Part shown: in pieces, positions 1-12,654 of the stretch
How positions within the stretch are numbered: the stretch's first letter is position 1
Layout: each line of letters starts with the position of its first letter
Notes under the pieces: generated by a model
The model's database searches: none
Seen by the model: the letters and a program-made list of their open reading frames with translations, nothing else
Told to the model about the DNA's origin: nothing
Made by a program: the position numbers and the translations under genes
Source: Cacajao melanocephalus
Taxonomy: Eukaryota; Chordata; Mammalia; Primates; Pitheciidae
Reading direction: 5' to 3'
NCBI GenBank assembly: GCA_963573385.1
Contig: CAUYLG010066169.1
Span: forward strand, 62,001-126,000
DNA length: 64,000 nucleotides

Positions 1-3000
1 AAAAGGAAGAGATTGAGCATCCTCTTCCTTTTCAGGAGCTTAAGAATATGACAGAGAACCTCAGTCATCAAGACTTTCACCTTTGGGAAGCTCTCATTGT
101 TTATGAAACTAAAATTAAATGCATATAAGACGTACTTTCATGAATGGAAGATGTACTTAAAGGTGGACTTAAAGTTACTTGGTAGTGTCATTTTGAATGG
201 AAAATTGTCCTATGAGGCCAAATAGAAGTCTTTCTTAGTTTTCTCTGACAATATCTTATAGTTGATTCACTGGTAAGTTAATATTGAAAACTGCTTGGCT
301 TTCAACAAACAGTCTAGACTTTGCCAGTCGCAGACTACGCTGATATGTCTTGCCTTTATTAGTAGGTTTAGCTATTTCTAGTTCATACATATTCTGTTTT
401 GTGGGTTTTCTCTTATATTCTCAAGAAAGGAATAAGGAACTTGAAGAAATATCCCTAAGCGATAATTCTTTTATGATAGTCCCTGATCCTCTATCTTAGG
501 GTGATTATCTGAAAATTGTTTACATGATCTAAGTTCATCTAACTTTTTGGTGAAATAACAGATATACTATCCCACCATGTTCACAATCCTATTTATAATT
601 CTTCTGGATGATGGATCTACAGAATGAATAATCTTTTACTATGTTCTTCTCTCCCAGCTGAAACTGTGAGAGCCAGATACCAGTTTAGGGTTTTGGCTTT
701 TCAAATTATTAAATATCTGGAGATCCTGTGTAATTTGGGGTCGGGGTGGAGTACGGTACCATTTCCTAGTGAAAAAATATTATTATATCTTTTTTTCATG
801 AAAGTATAATATAAAAAAAATCTCCAACGTTCTGTCTGATATTTGCTGGCAGTAGTAGTATCTCTTCTCCCTGTTAAGTAACTACTCTGGGAACAAGACT
901 TCAAGCAACTGGGGCACCCAGGGCAGCCACTGCTTTTGTGTCTGAAAAGCTCTTCTTCACTGCTATGCCTATCATCAGGGACATCTTTGATAGTGGCAAT
1001 CTAGAAGAGCCTCTATCAGGGCTTCTCTAACTGTAGAAAGATCAGGTGAAAGATTAGGTTTTATCCTTCATTTCCAAACTGTCAGAGACATGCTTTTGTA
1101 AGAGACTATAAAAATGAATTGCTAGAAACCTATCAAGAAAGAAAAGACGTGTAAATACCAGTCTGCTGATCCTACACTTGGATGTTGAGACAAGTCAAAT
1201 CGCTGAAAAGTTTTTGATTATTTCATTTCAATTCCCATACTTAAATAATTATGGACAAGTAACAAATAGTTTGAAGACCAGCACCAGTCTCCACATTTTG
1301 AATAGCACCGACCTAGTTTCCTTGATAGAGGAAGGCCATCTTAGTTCTACTCTCTGGACAAACTAACATCCCTGTTGAACCGTAGGAAGGAAATGGTTAT
1401 TCAACGTTCTCTCAAGTTGCTTTGTGAAGGAAATTTTTGTAACAATCCAGCACGTCACCTTTCTCACAGCCCACTCAAGTGTCCTGAAATAAAGCACACT
1501 TTTTTTATCACCTTCCTTTGACTAGGGGAGTGTTCTCTCACTCAGAGAATACTCTTTGGCTTTCCTGTTTCATCTTGCTTAAAATGTTTGAATTCAAGAA
1601 TTTAGAGAATTTGGCAAAAATCCCAAATTCCTCTTGAATTTCTTCCATATGCCACAAGGACAAATGTACAATTGAGTATCAGAAAGAATGTGGGTAAATA
1701 GTTCCCCAGGGTGGATATGTAAATCAAGCATTACTAAGAATTCTGGGCTATATGAATTAGCATTCATATATAGATAATGAAACGTCTGGAGTGAAGGGAC
1801 AATTGCACAGGAAGCCACTCGTCTGTCTCCTTATATGTGGAGACATCATTTACAAAACAAATGATACAAATCTATGTCTTTCCCATATTTATTATTACTG
1901 ATATATCTTAAATGTACAACTGGAAGAGTTGTGTTTTTTTTTTTTTAATGAACATTTTTCTTTTCACTCAATTTTTCTCCTATCTCTTTTTGTTATAAAA
2001 CCAATAACGTAGTGGTGTCCAACAGGGATTTAGTGAATCCTTGATGAATCTTTCCCAAGTCAGGTTTGATATTTAAGACAAATTCTGTTCTGTGATTACT
2101 GAGAAGTTGAACAAATCAAACTCTCTCTTATATGTATTTATAGAATAATAAGAGAAACAGACTGGTAGAATTTCCATCACCTAACTAAATTAGCATTCAC
2201 GTTCACGTAAAAACAATGGGCTTCTACTTGGCATTTTAACTCAACCTAAGGCAAAATATTTTAGACTTGGAGAACTCAGAAGAATCCAAGAGGGGAAAAA
2301 TGTATCCTCACAGAAAAAGATAAAATATACTAATCTCACATCTTTCATTAGAGGGTAGAGTTCTTGTGGTATGTTCTAAGAAAAGTCGATTAAAATTGAA
2401 TTAAGGGTCTCTTCATATCCAGTTAACATTTAGTGCCCTCTAAGCACTTTTAGAAAAGAAAAATACAGAGAATTCAACCTATCAAATTTCAGAAACAATC
2501 TCTGCCAAGGATCAAAATACAAAAATTAACCTGAGTAACTTGTCCATCCTGTTACTAGATGCATCTCATCTATTTGCACATGAATCCACAATAGTAGAGT
2601 CCGACGCTGCAGAAGGTTTAGATGTGAAATGAGAGAAATTCTCGTAAGATGCTGCAATAATCAGCCCAGTGCTCTGTAGTTATTGGCAGAGCTCTAACCT
2701 AAGAGAGCTTTTTTTTGTGTGTTTTTCTTTCCTTTTACTTCTAAAGGGTGCAGGAGCAGAGGTGAGCTTTACACCTGGGAGAAGGATCATGGGATATGTA
2801 TATCAAGGCAGGGTTTAGGGGCATCGTTAGAGTTAAGTCGGACTCCACCTATTGTGAGGTCCCTTCTATTCCCACATGCCTCTGCATGGGTCTGAATACC
2901 CCATCTTAAAAAGCCTAGGTACTGAAAGGAAAGGAGGGAAATGTGTAAGATCTCACCCTGTAGTTTTGGATGAATTATAACCAAATGAAGAGTTTTCAAC

Positions 3001-3229
3001 TTGCGTAGAAGAATGACTTATCTAGAAAAATGCATTCAGAGAAGAAGCATATCCAGAGCAGATTTAGAGCAATTTTAGTCCCAATAGAACAAGGCAATGA
3101 AAAAAAGCTATTGCTTTAAATTCTTGCAACATACTGTAAGGGAGCTCCATGGTTGTCGTTTAAACTTTTTGACTCCCAGAATAATTGAAGCTGTTGACTG
3201 TCATTAAGCCTCCTCGTCACACTTCATTC
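1..3229. other. Unassigned, apparently single-copy DNA
   Basis: AT-rich sequence with no repeat family I recognise. Open frames are at most 74 codons, on both strands, with no codon or motif signal. A T-run of about 14 lies near 1935-1948. Confidence 0.5.
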
Positions 3230-3420
3230 CATATTACCTGCCAGGGCCTGTGCTGGCTATGGGACAATGAAGGTAAGCCCCTTCCCTCCAGCTGTACCCA
3301 GTTTGGTGAAGGGAGACAGACAGTTACATATAGCATGTGATAAAGGGTAGAGATACTATTAAGAGAATACCTAGGAGAGGCAAATAATGCCAATAGAGTT
3401 TCAGTGAAGGTTCAGGACTA
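3230..3420 (-). mobile_element. L2 LINE 3' fragment, reverse strand
   Basis: The order of motifs (CTGTGCTGGCTATGGGACAATGAAGG, then the equivalents of 'ccctgccctcaaggagct' and 'gggagacagacag') matches the reverse complement of the L2 3' end. Heavily diverged and non-coding. Confidence 0.5.
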
Positions 3421-4389
3421 GAGCCCAGGCTTTCTGATTCATAGCCGGTTGTTGAGTTGCGTTCCTTTCTTATCAATTCTAATGACTTGGTCATTTTGCT
3501 CTTCTTTAAAATTCTTGAAATAAAGAAGTGAATAAGGAAAGGAATATCTGAAGAAAATAGGTAAGCCATTAGCCAAAACGTAGCCAACAGCAAAAACAAA
3601 ACAAAACCCAGTCTCTGGATTTTTATTATAAAATTAATAATCATAATGCTAACACAATCTAGAGAAAGGTAAATTAAGTTTAAAATTCCATGTTTAATAA
3701 AACAAAGATGTAGGTAATATGGCTTAGAAATATTTAATATAAAAATGATTAAAATTGAAATGTCATGCATGTTTTCTAAAAAAGCATTGAGAATCTATTT
3801 AATAAAACACATGAAAAGGGAAGCCTCAGTTACCTGGAAAGTAATGTGATATAGAATACATAATTTTCTAATAATAACAGATAAACAGAATATAGAAATG
3901 CAATTCTTGGTTTGACTTTATTAGCAAAGGAGAAAATACTCTTAGAGTGACATACCACATTGCATTTGTAATTATTCTTCAGCTATTCCTAAACAATGTA
4001 ATAATCATACCACTTCCATACTATCTTTGTACTTGACTCAGGTATATCCAAATGTTTGAGGTTTGCTTTAGAAACACTAAAAATATCATATCCAGGGGCC
4101 AGACATTTGTAGGGCAGCCGTTAAAGGAGACATACAACAGTTTTGTTCAGAGGCAAATCAATCATTCACTGAAAAGGTCATTGTTTTTTAGTTAGAAAAT
4201 TCTTTGAAGGATAAATACAACCTAAGATGGAAGAAATAAAATAGAAATATAATTGACCAACACTGAAAATTCCAGAGTGTTAGGTATATTTAAAGTACCA
4301 GGGCATGAGGCAAACTCCATGGAGGTGGTTAATAATTAATGTGGGAACTTGAAATTCTGTTTCACCAAGGAACAGAGCCATCCCTGGGG

Positions 4390-4391
<2 letters not shown>
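3421..4391. other. Unassigned AT-rich DNA
   Basis: No family recognised. It includes most of the longest open frame of the window (3324-3770, reverse, 148 codons). That frame is hydrophobic and low complexity, overlaps an L2 fragment at its end, and has no start context or homology that I can see, so I do not call it a gene. Confidence 0.5.

Positions 4392-4432
<41 letters not shown>
4392..4432. repeat. (CA)n microsatellite, about 20 units
   Basis: Uninterrupted AC/CA dinucleotides for about 41 bp. A related GT-rich stretch follows at about 4577-4605. A pure run of this length is expected to vary between individuals. Confidence 0.97.
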
Positions 4433-4435
<3 letters not shown>

Positions 4436-4610
4436 ATATGCATGCAAGCGTGCACACACATACGCTTCAGATCCCTTTTGGTCCAATATTTTAAATTAGT
4501 ATTTTAAAAAGTCATGCATAATGATGTTGCTAATATGAAGCCAGAATTGGAAACCACTGCTCTAATCTAACCAAGGGTGTGTGTGTGCACGTGCATATGT
4601 ATGTAGGGAA

Positions 4611-4962
4611 TGTATGGCCTGAATGTTTATGTCCCCCACCAAATTTATACCTTAAATCCTAACCCACCATGTGATAATATTAAGAGATGGGGCCTTTAGG
4701 ACATAATTTAGTGGAGGCTGGAGCCCTCATTAATGAGATTAGCATCCTTATAAAAGAGACTCCATTGCCTACTCTCCTCCCAGTGAGGGTATGATGAGAA
4801 ACTGATCATCTGCAACTTCAAAGAGGGCTCTCACTGGAACCACCAAGCTAGCATCCTGATCTTGGACTTCCAGCTTCCAGAACTATGAGAAATACATTTC
4901 TGTTGCTTATAAGCCACTCAGACTATGCTACTTTGTCATAGTAGCCCAGACTGACTCACACA
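4611..4962 (+). mobile_element. MLT1-type solo LTR (ERVL-MaLR)
   Basis: It begins TGTATGGCCTGAATG and ends near GACTGACTCACACA. The landmarks are in the MLT1 order: GGGGCCTTTAGG, a CATTAATGAGATTAG-type block, CCTTATAAAAGAGACTCC, TCTTGGACTTCCAGC, and CCAGAACTATGAGAAAT before the AATAC/AAATTTC polyadenylation area. The flanks GGGAA (4606-4610) and GGAAA (4963-4967) could be a 5-bp target duplication with one change. No internal retroviral sequence is attached. Confidence 0.85.
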
Positions 4963-4972
4963 GGAAAGGAGT

Positions 4973-4985
4973 AGTTAGGAAAGTT
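4973..4985. repeat. Target-site duplication, left copy
   Basis: The 13-bp string AGTTAGGAAAGTT is repeated exactly at 5276-5288 on the other side of the Alu. Confidence 0.9.
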
Positions 4986-5275
4986 TTTTCTTGCTCTGCC
5001 ACCTAGGAGGGAGTGCAGTAGTGCAATCACGGCTCACTGCGGCCTCGACCTCCCAGGAGAGGCTCAAACAGTCTTTCCACCTCAGCCTCCCAAGTAGCTG
5101 GGACTACAGGTGTGTGCCACCATGCCAAGTCAATTTATTTTTTATTTTTATTTTTCGTAGACATGAGGTTTCACCATGTTGCCTAGTCTGGTCTCGAATT
5201 CCCAAACTCAAGAGATCGGCCTGCCTTGGCATACCAAAGTGCTGAGATTACCATAGGAACCACTGAACCAAGTAC
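4986..5275 (-). mobile_element. Alu element (AluJ-like), reverse strand
   Basis: Reverse complement of a dimeric Alu: T-rich tail at the left, then CTCACTGCGGCCTCGACCTC, CCTCAGCCTCCCAAGTAGCT and TTTCACCATGTTGCC. Many changes from consensus suggest an old (J-type) copy. It is flanked by perfect 13-bp duplications, so both ends are intact. It landed in or next to L2 sequence that resumes on the right. Confidence 0.93.
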
Positions 5276-5288
5276 AGTTAGGAAAGTT

Positions 5289-5535
5289 CTTAAAGGGGCA
5301 TCTTGAAGGACGAGCAGATATTATTCAGATGGAGAACATGCGAGAATAAAGCGTGATCTGAAAAGGCACACTGAGTTAGAGGAAACTAAGGCTGGAGGGA
5401 AGCAGAGCAAGTCCCAAGTCTATAATAAGAAGATAGGACTTCATCTGCAGATAATGAGGAACCACTGAAGAGTGTTAAGGAGGGATGAGACACAGATTTG
5501 TGTTTTGAATTGATCACTTGAGTGGCAGGGTAGAA
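5289..5535 (-). mobile_element. L2 LINE fragment, reverse strand
   Basis: The segment equivalent to 'ggaaccactgaagagtgttaag', 'gatgagacacagatttgtgttt' and 'gatcacttgagtggcag' corresponds to the reverse complement of the L2 region upstream of its 3' UTR. Non-coding relic. Confidence 0.55.
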
Positions 5536-5899
5536 AACAGAGACAGGGGTGATTTTCTTCCAGAGTTTTCATCAACTATATCTCTGGAGTTTTTGTCAAC
5601 TGTATTATTGATACCTCTTTCGAGCTCTTTGTTATTGGTGATATGTGGCTAACAGTCTTTTCCCACTTTTTGATACTCATACTAGGAAGAGAGCGAGGAA
5701 AGGAAACAACAGAGAACGGAAGGCAAGCAGGTGCAGTCTTCTGTTGGAAAGACCTGCCTTGGTCAGGTGCTGTAGCTGAAGATGCCTCTTGCAGCTATGG
5801 TATCCTGAGCAGGATATTTAGGGTCTAGAGTTTCAGTTACCATTCCTCCAGAGGGCTAGTCATTCTCTGCCTGTGGCTGTGGCTCTTCGTCTTGGTTGT
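5536..5899. other. Unassigned DNA
   Basis: No family recognised. Short frames only. Confidence 0.4.
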
Positions 5900-5985
5900 C
5901 ACTACTCAAAATCTGGTCCTTTGGAATAGCAGCATCAGAATCACTTTGGAATTTTATTGAAATGAAGAATGTAAGACACTACCCC

Positions 5986-6033
<48 letters not shown>

Positions 6034-6062
6034 GTAGATAGGTAGGTAGGTAGGTAGGTAGG

Positions 6063-6104
<42 letters not shown>

Positions 6105-6176
6105 TAGGAGTCTGAAACCGCATTTTAACAAGATTCCCCTGTAATTTTGTATATATTAATGATTGAGGAACTCTGC
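5900..6176 (+). mobile_element. MER20-like hAT-Charlie transposon relic
   Basis: The left part (CACTACTCAAAATCTGGTCC, then AGCAGCATCAGAATCACTTT) and the right part (GAGTCTGAAACCGCATTTTAAC, AAGATTCCCCTG, TTGAGGAACTCTG) match the two halves of MER20. The middle, where MER20 normally reads 'cccagacctac', is replaced by a tetranucleotide array at 5986-6104. Non-autonomous, no coding capacity. An 8-bp target duplication is no longer clear. Confidence 0.7.
5986..6104. repeat. Compound (GATA)n-(GGTA)n-(GATA)n microsatellite
   Basis: About 11 GATA units, then GGTA-GATA, six GGTA units (6041-6064), then about 10 GATA units. Two pure arms around a variant core make this a likely length-variable locus. 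It lies inside the MER20 relic. Confidence 0.97.
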
Positions 6177-6256
6177 TCTGCAGCACTGTTTTTCAAACTT
6201 TTAACCAACACCCTCCCATGTGGCAAGAAAGACACTTTACATTGTGTTCTAGAAAT

Positions 6257-6282
6257 ACACACACACACACACACACACACAC
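6257..6282. repeat. (AC)13 microsatellite
   Basis: Thirteen uninterrupted AC units. Confidence 0.95.
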
Positions 6283-8342
<2,060 letters not shown>

Positions 8343-8530
8343 AGCTAAGGTTGCCAGATAAAATATAGGGCATCCAATTAAATTTGAATGTCAGATAAGC
8401 AACAGATACCTTTTGGTATAGCTATGGCCCAAGCCTTGCATGGGAGACACTTATACAAGATATTGTTTATCTAAAGTTCAAATTTAATTGGATGTCCTAT
8501 ATTTTTATTTGCTAAATTCAGCAGCCTAAA
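8343..8530. mobile_element. Palindromic dispersed element (MITE-like), family unknown
   Basis: Two inverted arms of about 58-64 bp: 8351-8408 (core ATCCAATTAAATTTGAAT) and 8459-8522 (core TTCAAATTTAATTGGAT). A spacer of about 50 bp separates them. The arms pair over almost their whole length with few mismatches. The layout fits a non-autonomous DNA transposon or other foldback repeat. I recall similar foldback copies elsewhere in mammalian genomes but cannot name the family. Confidence 0.65.
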
Positions 8531-9156
8531 TTCAGCATTTAGGACACTTGATGGTGTCCCAGTATCTGGGTTTCTATGTCACCTACCTCCAGCTTCAGGG
8601 ACCACAGTGACCCTGAGTCCTAGGATAGCTTTGTGTATCCCAGGGTGACCCACAGTAAATATGCAAAGTAATCCTGAATTACGAAAGTCTGATAAGTCCC
8701 AGGAATGTAGAAAAGGGGAGTAGGGGGGAGATTTAAAAGATTAGAGGGTCAGTGGAATGTAGGAGTCAGGAATGTTCAATATTGTAGGTTGGGATTAAGC
8801 ATGTCTAGAGGTGACTGAGGTAGGTAAGAAAAGTTGGCTTAAATGTGACTCACAGGGAGGGATTTTAACAGGGTGCGGTATTGTGTTTAGTTCTTTCAAA
8901 TCTGCAACTCCTTCCATGTTAGGTGTTTATTAATGGGGTTTCTATGACTAATGTCACGAGCAAAGCATTTCCTGGGGCTCAAGCTCACACTCCTCTTGGA
9001 ATAGAGATTGTAATTCTAGGTGTGATTTTTGAAATATGGCAGCAATAATCTTTGGAGTCCCGCAGAAGCATTCCAAAATAATATCCTTAGCACTTGAGAA
9101 AAGAAAGGTGAGGAGAAACTGTTTAAACAGAGTGCTGGGAGTGTCTTTGTACTTTC
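8531..9156. other. Unassigned DNA
   Basis: No repeat or gene recognised. Confidence 0.4.
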
Positions 9157-9209
<53 letters not shown>

Positions 9210-9221
9210 CTCTCTCTCTCC
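9157..9221. repeat. (CT)n microsatellite / polypyrimidine tract
   Basis: CT-dominated, about 65 bp, broken only by CC near the left end and AA at about 9207-9208. This homopurine-homopyrimidine mirror repeat could form a triplex in principle. Confidence 0.95.
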
Positions 9222-9281
9222 CTTACTCGGTCTGTCAGGTTTCTGGGAGTAAGATCCCTTGATGTTTGTTTCAAATCAAGT

Positions 9282-9306
9282 TGTGTGTGTGTGTGTGTGT
9301 GTGTGT
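9282..9306. repeat. (TG)n microsatellite, about 12 units
   Basis: Pure alternating TG, 60 bp downstream of the CT tract. Confidence 0.95.
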
Positions 9307-10946
9307 AGTTTAATGTAAAACCATGGTCATTTTGGCCATAATTCAGATACACCCTAAGCTCTGTGGAGCAAAACAACAGAAAAACCGGAAAACAGATTAA
9401 ACTTGTGACCAGCCATTGAATGATTTATAGTTATGTGCTACTATTAAAACTAATTTCCTTAGTGGTTTCACTGGTTTTTCTGTATGCTGAAGAGTTACAC
9501 TGCGGTGTGACCGATCTTTGTCTTGTTGGTAAATCGCATAACATTAACAAGGCATTTGATGACTGTGGATTGGAGCTGTGATTGAGTTCTGTCTGAATTT
9601 GCATAGAATGTTTGACTCAGAGCTCTTAGAAAATCCAGCACAGACCTTTCTTTTGCCTTACCAGTGTGTTTTATTAATCACTGAAATACCTGCAGAGTAC
9701 TCAGGGACTGCAAATGAAATGGAGTTAAAGGATATTCATCTGATAAGCTTCACATAAAGTCTAGATGTTCAGCAATTTAGGAGAAAATGCATGTACCAGC
9801 CCCCAAATGAAGTTGCTGGGAAATAATTGGCTGTATTATTTTGCCTGCTAAGAATCTCGATCTCTCTCACTTACTCTGTGATGCGTTCTCCCTACTGTGG
9901 TCATTTCTGTGTTGCTTGCTGCAGGAGCCCCATGAGGATGAAGGCAGGAGAAACAGACTATGTGCCAGGCAGCTGGAATTCCTCTAAAGGCTTTTCCTTT
10001 GAAATCAACTTCCTCCTTTCACAGGTTTATAAACAGCCCTTCCTGTGATTTTGCAGTATGGAATATGAAGATTGCCCCTGCCAGCTCAAGGCACAGCCAG
10101 GCGCTAAGCCTCTGTTGCAGCAAGCTAGTTCCTCCGCAAGCTGCATGCTCGCCATCCGTATATGGTCAGCATTCTGCCATCATCCAGGGAGCAGGAGGCT
10201 GACTGTAATGCTTACACACAATCCTCCCCACTCTGTCTTGCAGGTAGCAAGACGATTACATTAATGTGAAATGCTGAGTTCTGTTTCAGCTTTGTTTTCC
10301 CCTGCTAAGATAGTCGCAGTGATATAGAAAGAAGGAGGATGCCCAGACTGGGCAGAGCACTATTGCTTTGTGGTTAAGAGACTGTGGAGGTCATGATGGG
10401 GAGGTAGTTTCTCTTTTCTGTGATGAGCAGGAAGTTTCATTTTCTTCGTATGATTTCTTTTCCCATATAACTGTCAAATTTCCAGCATAGTGGGGAGGAT
10501 ATATTGATAGATGTGACTCTGGATGGGGAAACTTGCTAAGCCCTATGTGGGTACATATATAGTGGCATGGGTTAGCAGTGATTCCTTGTGCTAGAGTTAA
10601 AGACAAATATTGGGGAAGCTATCCAATATGCATGATTACTAAATTCTTGACAGCATAATCATTGCAAGTGGCATAAAATTTAGACCAGTGAATAACTGAG
10701 CCAATGTTCTACTTTGATAATTATGCATTTGATTTGTAAATTGCATTAATAATTTGCGATCAATGGCAATGTTGGTGCTATCAAAATTAACCCTATCTTA
10801 TATTTCTGCATGATTGTACCCTAATCTAAATTATTTCAGATTTACTTCAAGTGCTTTATATAACAGAAAACTCTATGTTTGATGAATTTTGATAAATCAA
10901 ACTACCTGTTAACTCTGGTAGCGAAACAAATGTATGAAGGTTGATT
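9307..10946. other. Unassigned, apparently single-copy DNA
   Basis: No family recognised. Around 9830-10260 three overlapping forward frames of 68-80 codons occur, but they have no splice-consistent structure, coding motif or start context that I can defend. Confidence 0.45.
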
Positions 10947-11175
10947 ACTTAGCGATCACTATGTGCCAGGCACAGTGCTAACTACTTTGTGTAAATTTTG
11001 TAGTTTTAATAATCACAAAAACTATGTGATTAAGATAATATACTAATCTCAATTTGATGCATGTAGAAATTGGATGCACGTAAAAATCAAATCTCAATTT
11101 GATGCATGTAAAAATAGTAAAAAAAAACTAGTGATAAAGTTTGGGTTTCAACTCAGGCAGCCAAATGCCAAGAAA
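10947..11175 (-). mobile_element. MIR SINE, reverse strand, with an internal duplication
   Basis: CACTATGTGCCAGGCACAGTGC near 10957 and TTTCAACTCAGGCAGCC near 11146 are the two ends of the MIR core in reverse orientation. A 21-bp string is duplicated inside it (11045-11065 and 11090-11110). Confidence 0.75.
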
Positions 11176-11352
11176 CAAGCCCAATTACAGTTGCTACGTC
11201 AGAGCAGTTAGTCGTCTACTAGAGTAGATTAACACAGCCATCATACATAGTATGCAGTTATTAATCTGGTAAATACATATTACCCCCATCCTTACTGGAA
11301 AGTAGGATCAGAAGAAACTTGCATTCATTTGAGACAAAAAATTTTATATATT

Positions 11353-11650
11353 GGCCGGGAGCAGTGGCTCATGCCTATAATCTCAGTACTTTTGGAAGCA
11401 GAGGCAGGCAGATCACTTGAGGTTAGGAGTTTGAGACCAGCCTGGCCAACATGGTGAAACCTGTCTCTACTAAAAATATAAAAATTAGCTGGGCATGCTG
11501 GCATGTGCCCGTAATCTCAGTTACTCAGGAGGCTGCGACACAAGAACTGCTTGAACCTGGGAGACAGAGGTTGCAGCGAACCGAGATCACACCACTGTAC
11601 TCCAGCTTGGGTGACAGAAAGAGAAAGACTCTCAAAAAAAAAAAAAAAAA
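11353..11650 (+). mobile_element. Alu element (AluS-like), full length
   Basis: GGCCGGGAGCAGTGGCTC start, both arms, TACTAAAAATATAAAAATTAG linker and an 18-A tail. No convincing target duplication is visible. Diverged, with small losses in the right arm. Confidence 0.95.
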
Positions 11651-11764
11651 GGTATACATTTACTGTCTTTTCTCAGGACTAGTTAGCTTGCATCTCCTAC
11701 CACTAAGACAGAAGCATAATACTTAATAGATATCTTCTGATACTAGCGTGTGTCACATTTGGAT

Positions 11765-12245
11765 ATGCTGTTCTCATTCATTTACTGGGTGACATGGAAG
11801 ACTGACAACTTTAAGTGGGGCCTGGAGCAGGAAAAGGTCCTGCAGTAAGTCCAGGTTGCCATGCAAGCAATATGTCACTTGGGTCAGCAGATCATGTGGC
11901 ACCACAGGGAAAAAGACACACATTATTGCAAAACTCAATGACTCAAGGAGCCTGGAACTAGATCACAGCATCTGCAGCAGAAGACTGTGCCATTCTTGAT
12001 ACCTGTAGTGCTGTCATGATACTAAGCTCAAGTGGAGACACTTGTGACTTTGTGTCCAGAACATATCATGATTATGTTCTTTCAGAACCACCAAGTTGTA
12101 AGATAGGATGGATCCAGCAGCAGGGCATCATCATGTAGTAGTGCTATTAAAGCTCCATAGGGTCTTCTCATCTTATTTGTTTATATCCATCTCTTCATGG
12201 ATAGGTCAATTTCACTGATTGAAAGTAAGAGACAGCTGAATCTAT
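11765..12245 (+). mobile_element. ERVL internal relic, pol-derived (part 1)
   Basis: The TGACATGGAAGACTGACAAC start and the GGGGCCTGGAGCAGGAAA block correspond to the RNase-H end of an ERVL-class pol region, in the forward direction. Reading frames are broken throughout and no long frame survives, so this is a non-functional relic. It continues in the same direction beyond the Alu at 12266-12519. Confidence 0.6.
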
Positions 12246-12265
12246 CAGATTATATATGAGAAGAG

Positions 12266-12519
12266 GAGGCCAAGGTAGGTGAATTATTTGAGGTCAGGAG
12301 TTCACGACCAGCCTGGCCAAGATGGTGAAACCCTATCTCTACTAAAATTACAAAAATTAGCTGGGCATGGTGGCATGTGCCTATAATCCCAGCTACTTGG
12401 GAGGCTGTGGCAGGATAATTGCTGGAACCTGGGGGATGGAGATTGCTGTGAGCCAAGATCGTGGCACTGTATTCCAGCCTGGGTGACACAGTGAGACTCC
12501 ATCTGGGAAAAAAAAAAAA
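12266..12519 (+). mobile_element. Alu element, 5'-truncated by roughly 40 bp
   Basis: It begins within the left arm (GAGGCCAAGGTAGGTGAATT) and runs to a 13-A tail. A short duplication AGAAGAG at 12259-12265 and 12520-12526 may mark the insertion site. It splits the ERVL relic. Confidence 0.9.
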
Positions 12520-12600
12520 AGAAGAGACAGAGGATAAAAGAAGTAAGCTCAATGTAAGGTTACCATGATTCATTCCCCTTTTGCCTAGAGTGTTTAACTG

Positions 12601-12648
12601 CTGCCTCTTGTTCACCTCACACTGCTGCCTCTTGTTCACCTCACACTG
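12601..12648. repeat. Perfect 24-bp tandem duplication
   Basis: Two exact head-to-tail copies of a 24-bp unit starting CTGCCTCTTGTTCACCTCAC. There are no intermediate changes, so it is probably recent. Confidence 0.98.
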
Positions 12649-12654
12649 CTAGTT

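Noticed and set aside
3324..3770. 148-codon reverse open frame, the longest in the window
   Set aside because: AT-rich, hydrophobic low-complexity translation with no domain or start context, and one end lies in an L2 fragment. Chance frame.
5986..6104. Tetranucleotide array considered as a CRISPR-like or satellite array
   Set aside because: Units are 4 bp with no spacers. It is a simple microsatellite.
8954..9376. 140-codon reverse frame rich in RE dipeptides
   Set aside because: It is a translation of the CT and TG microsatellites.
9827..10264. Cluster of overlapping forward frames in slightly GC-richer DNA, considered as a possible exon
   Set aside because: No consistent frame, no defensible splice sites and no recognisable protein motif.
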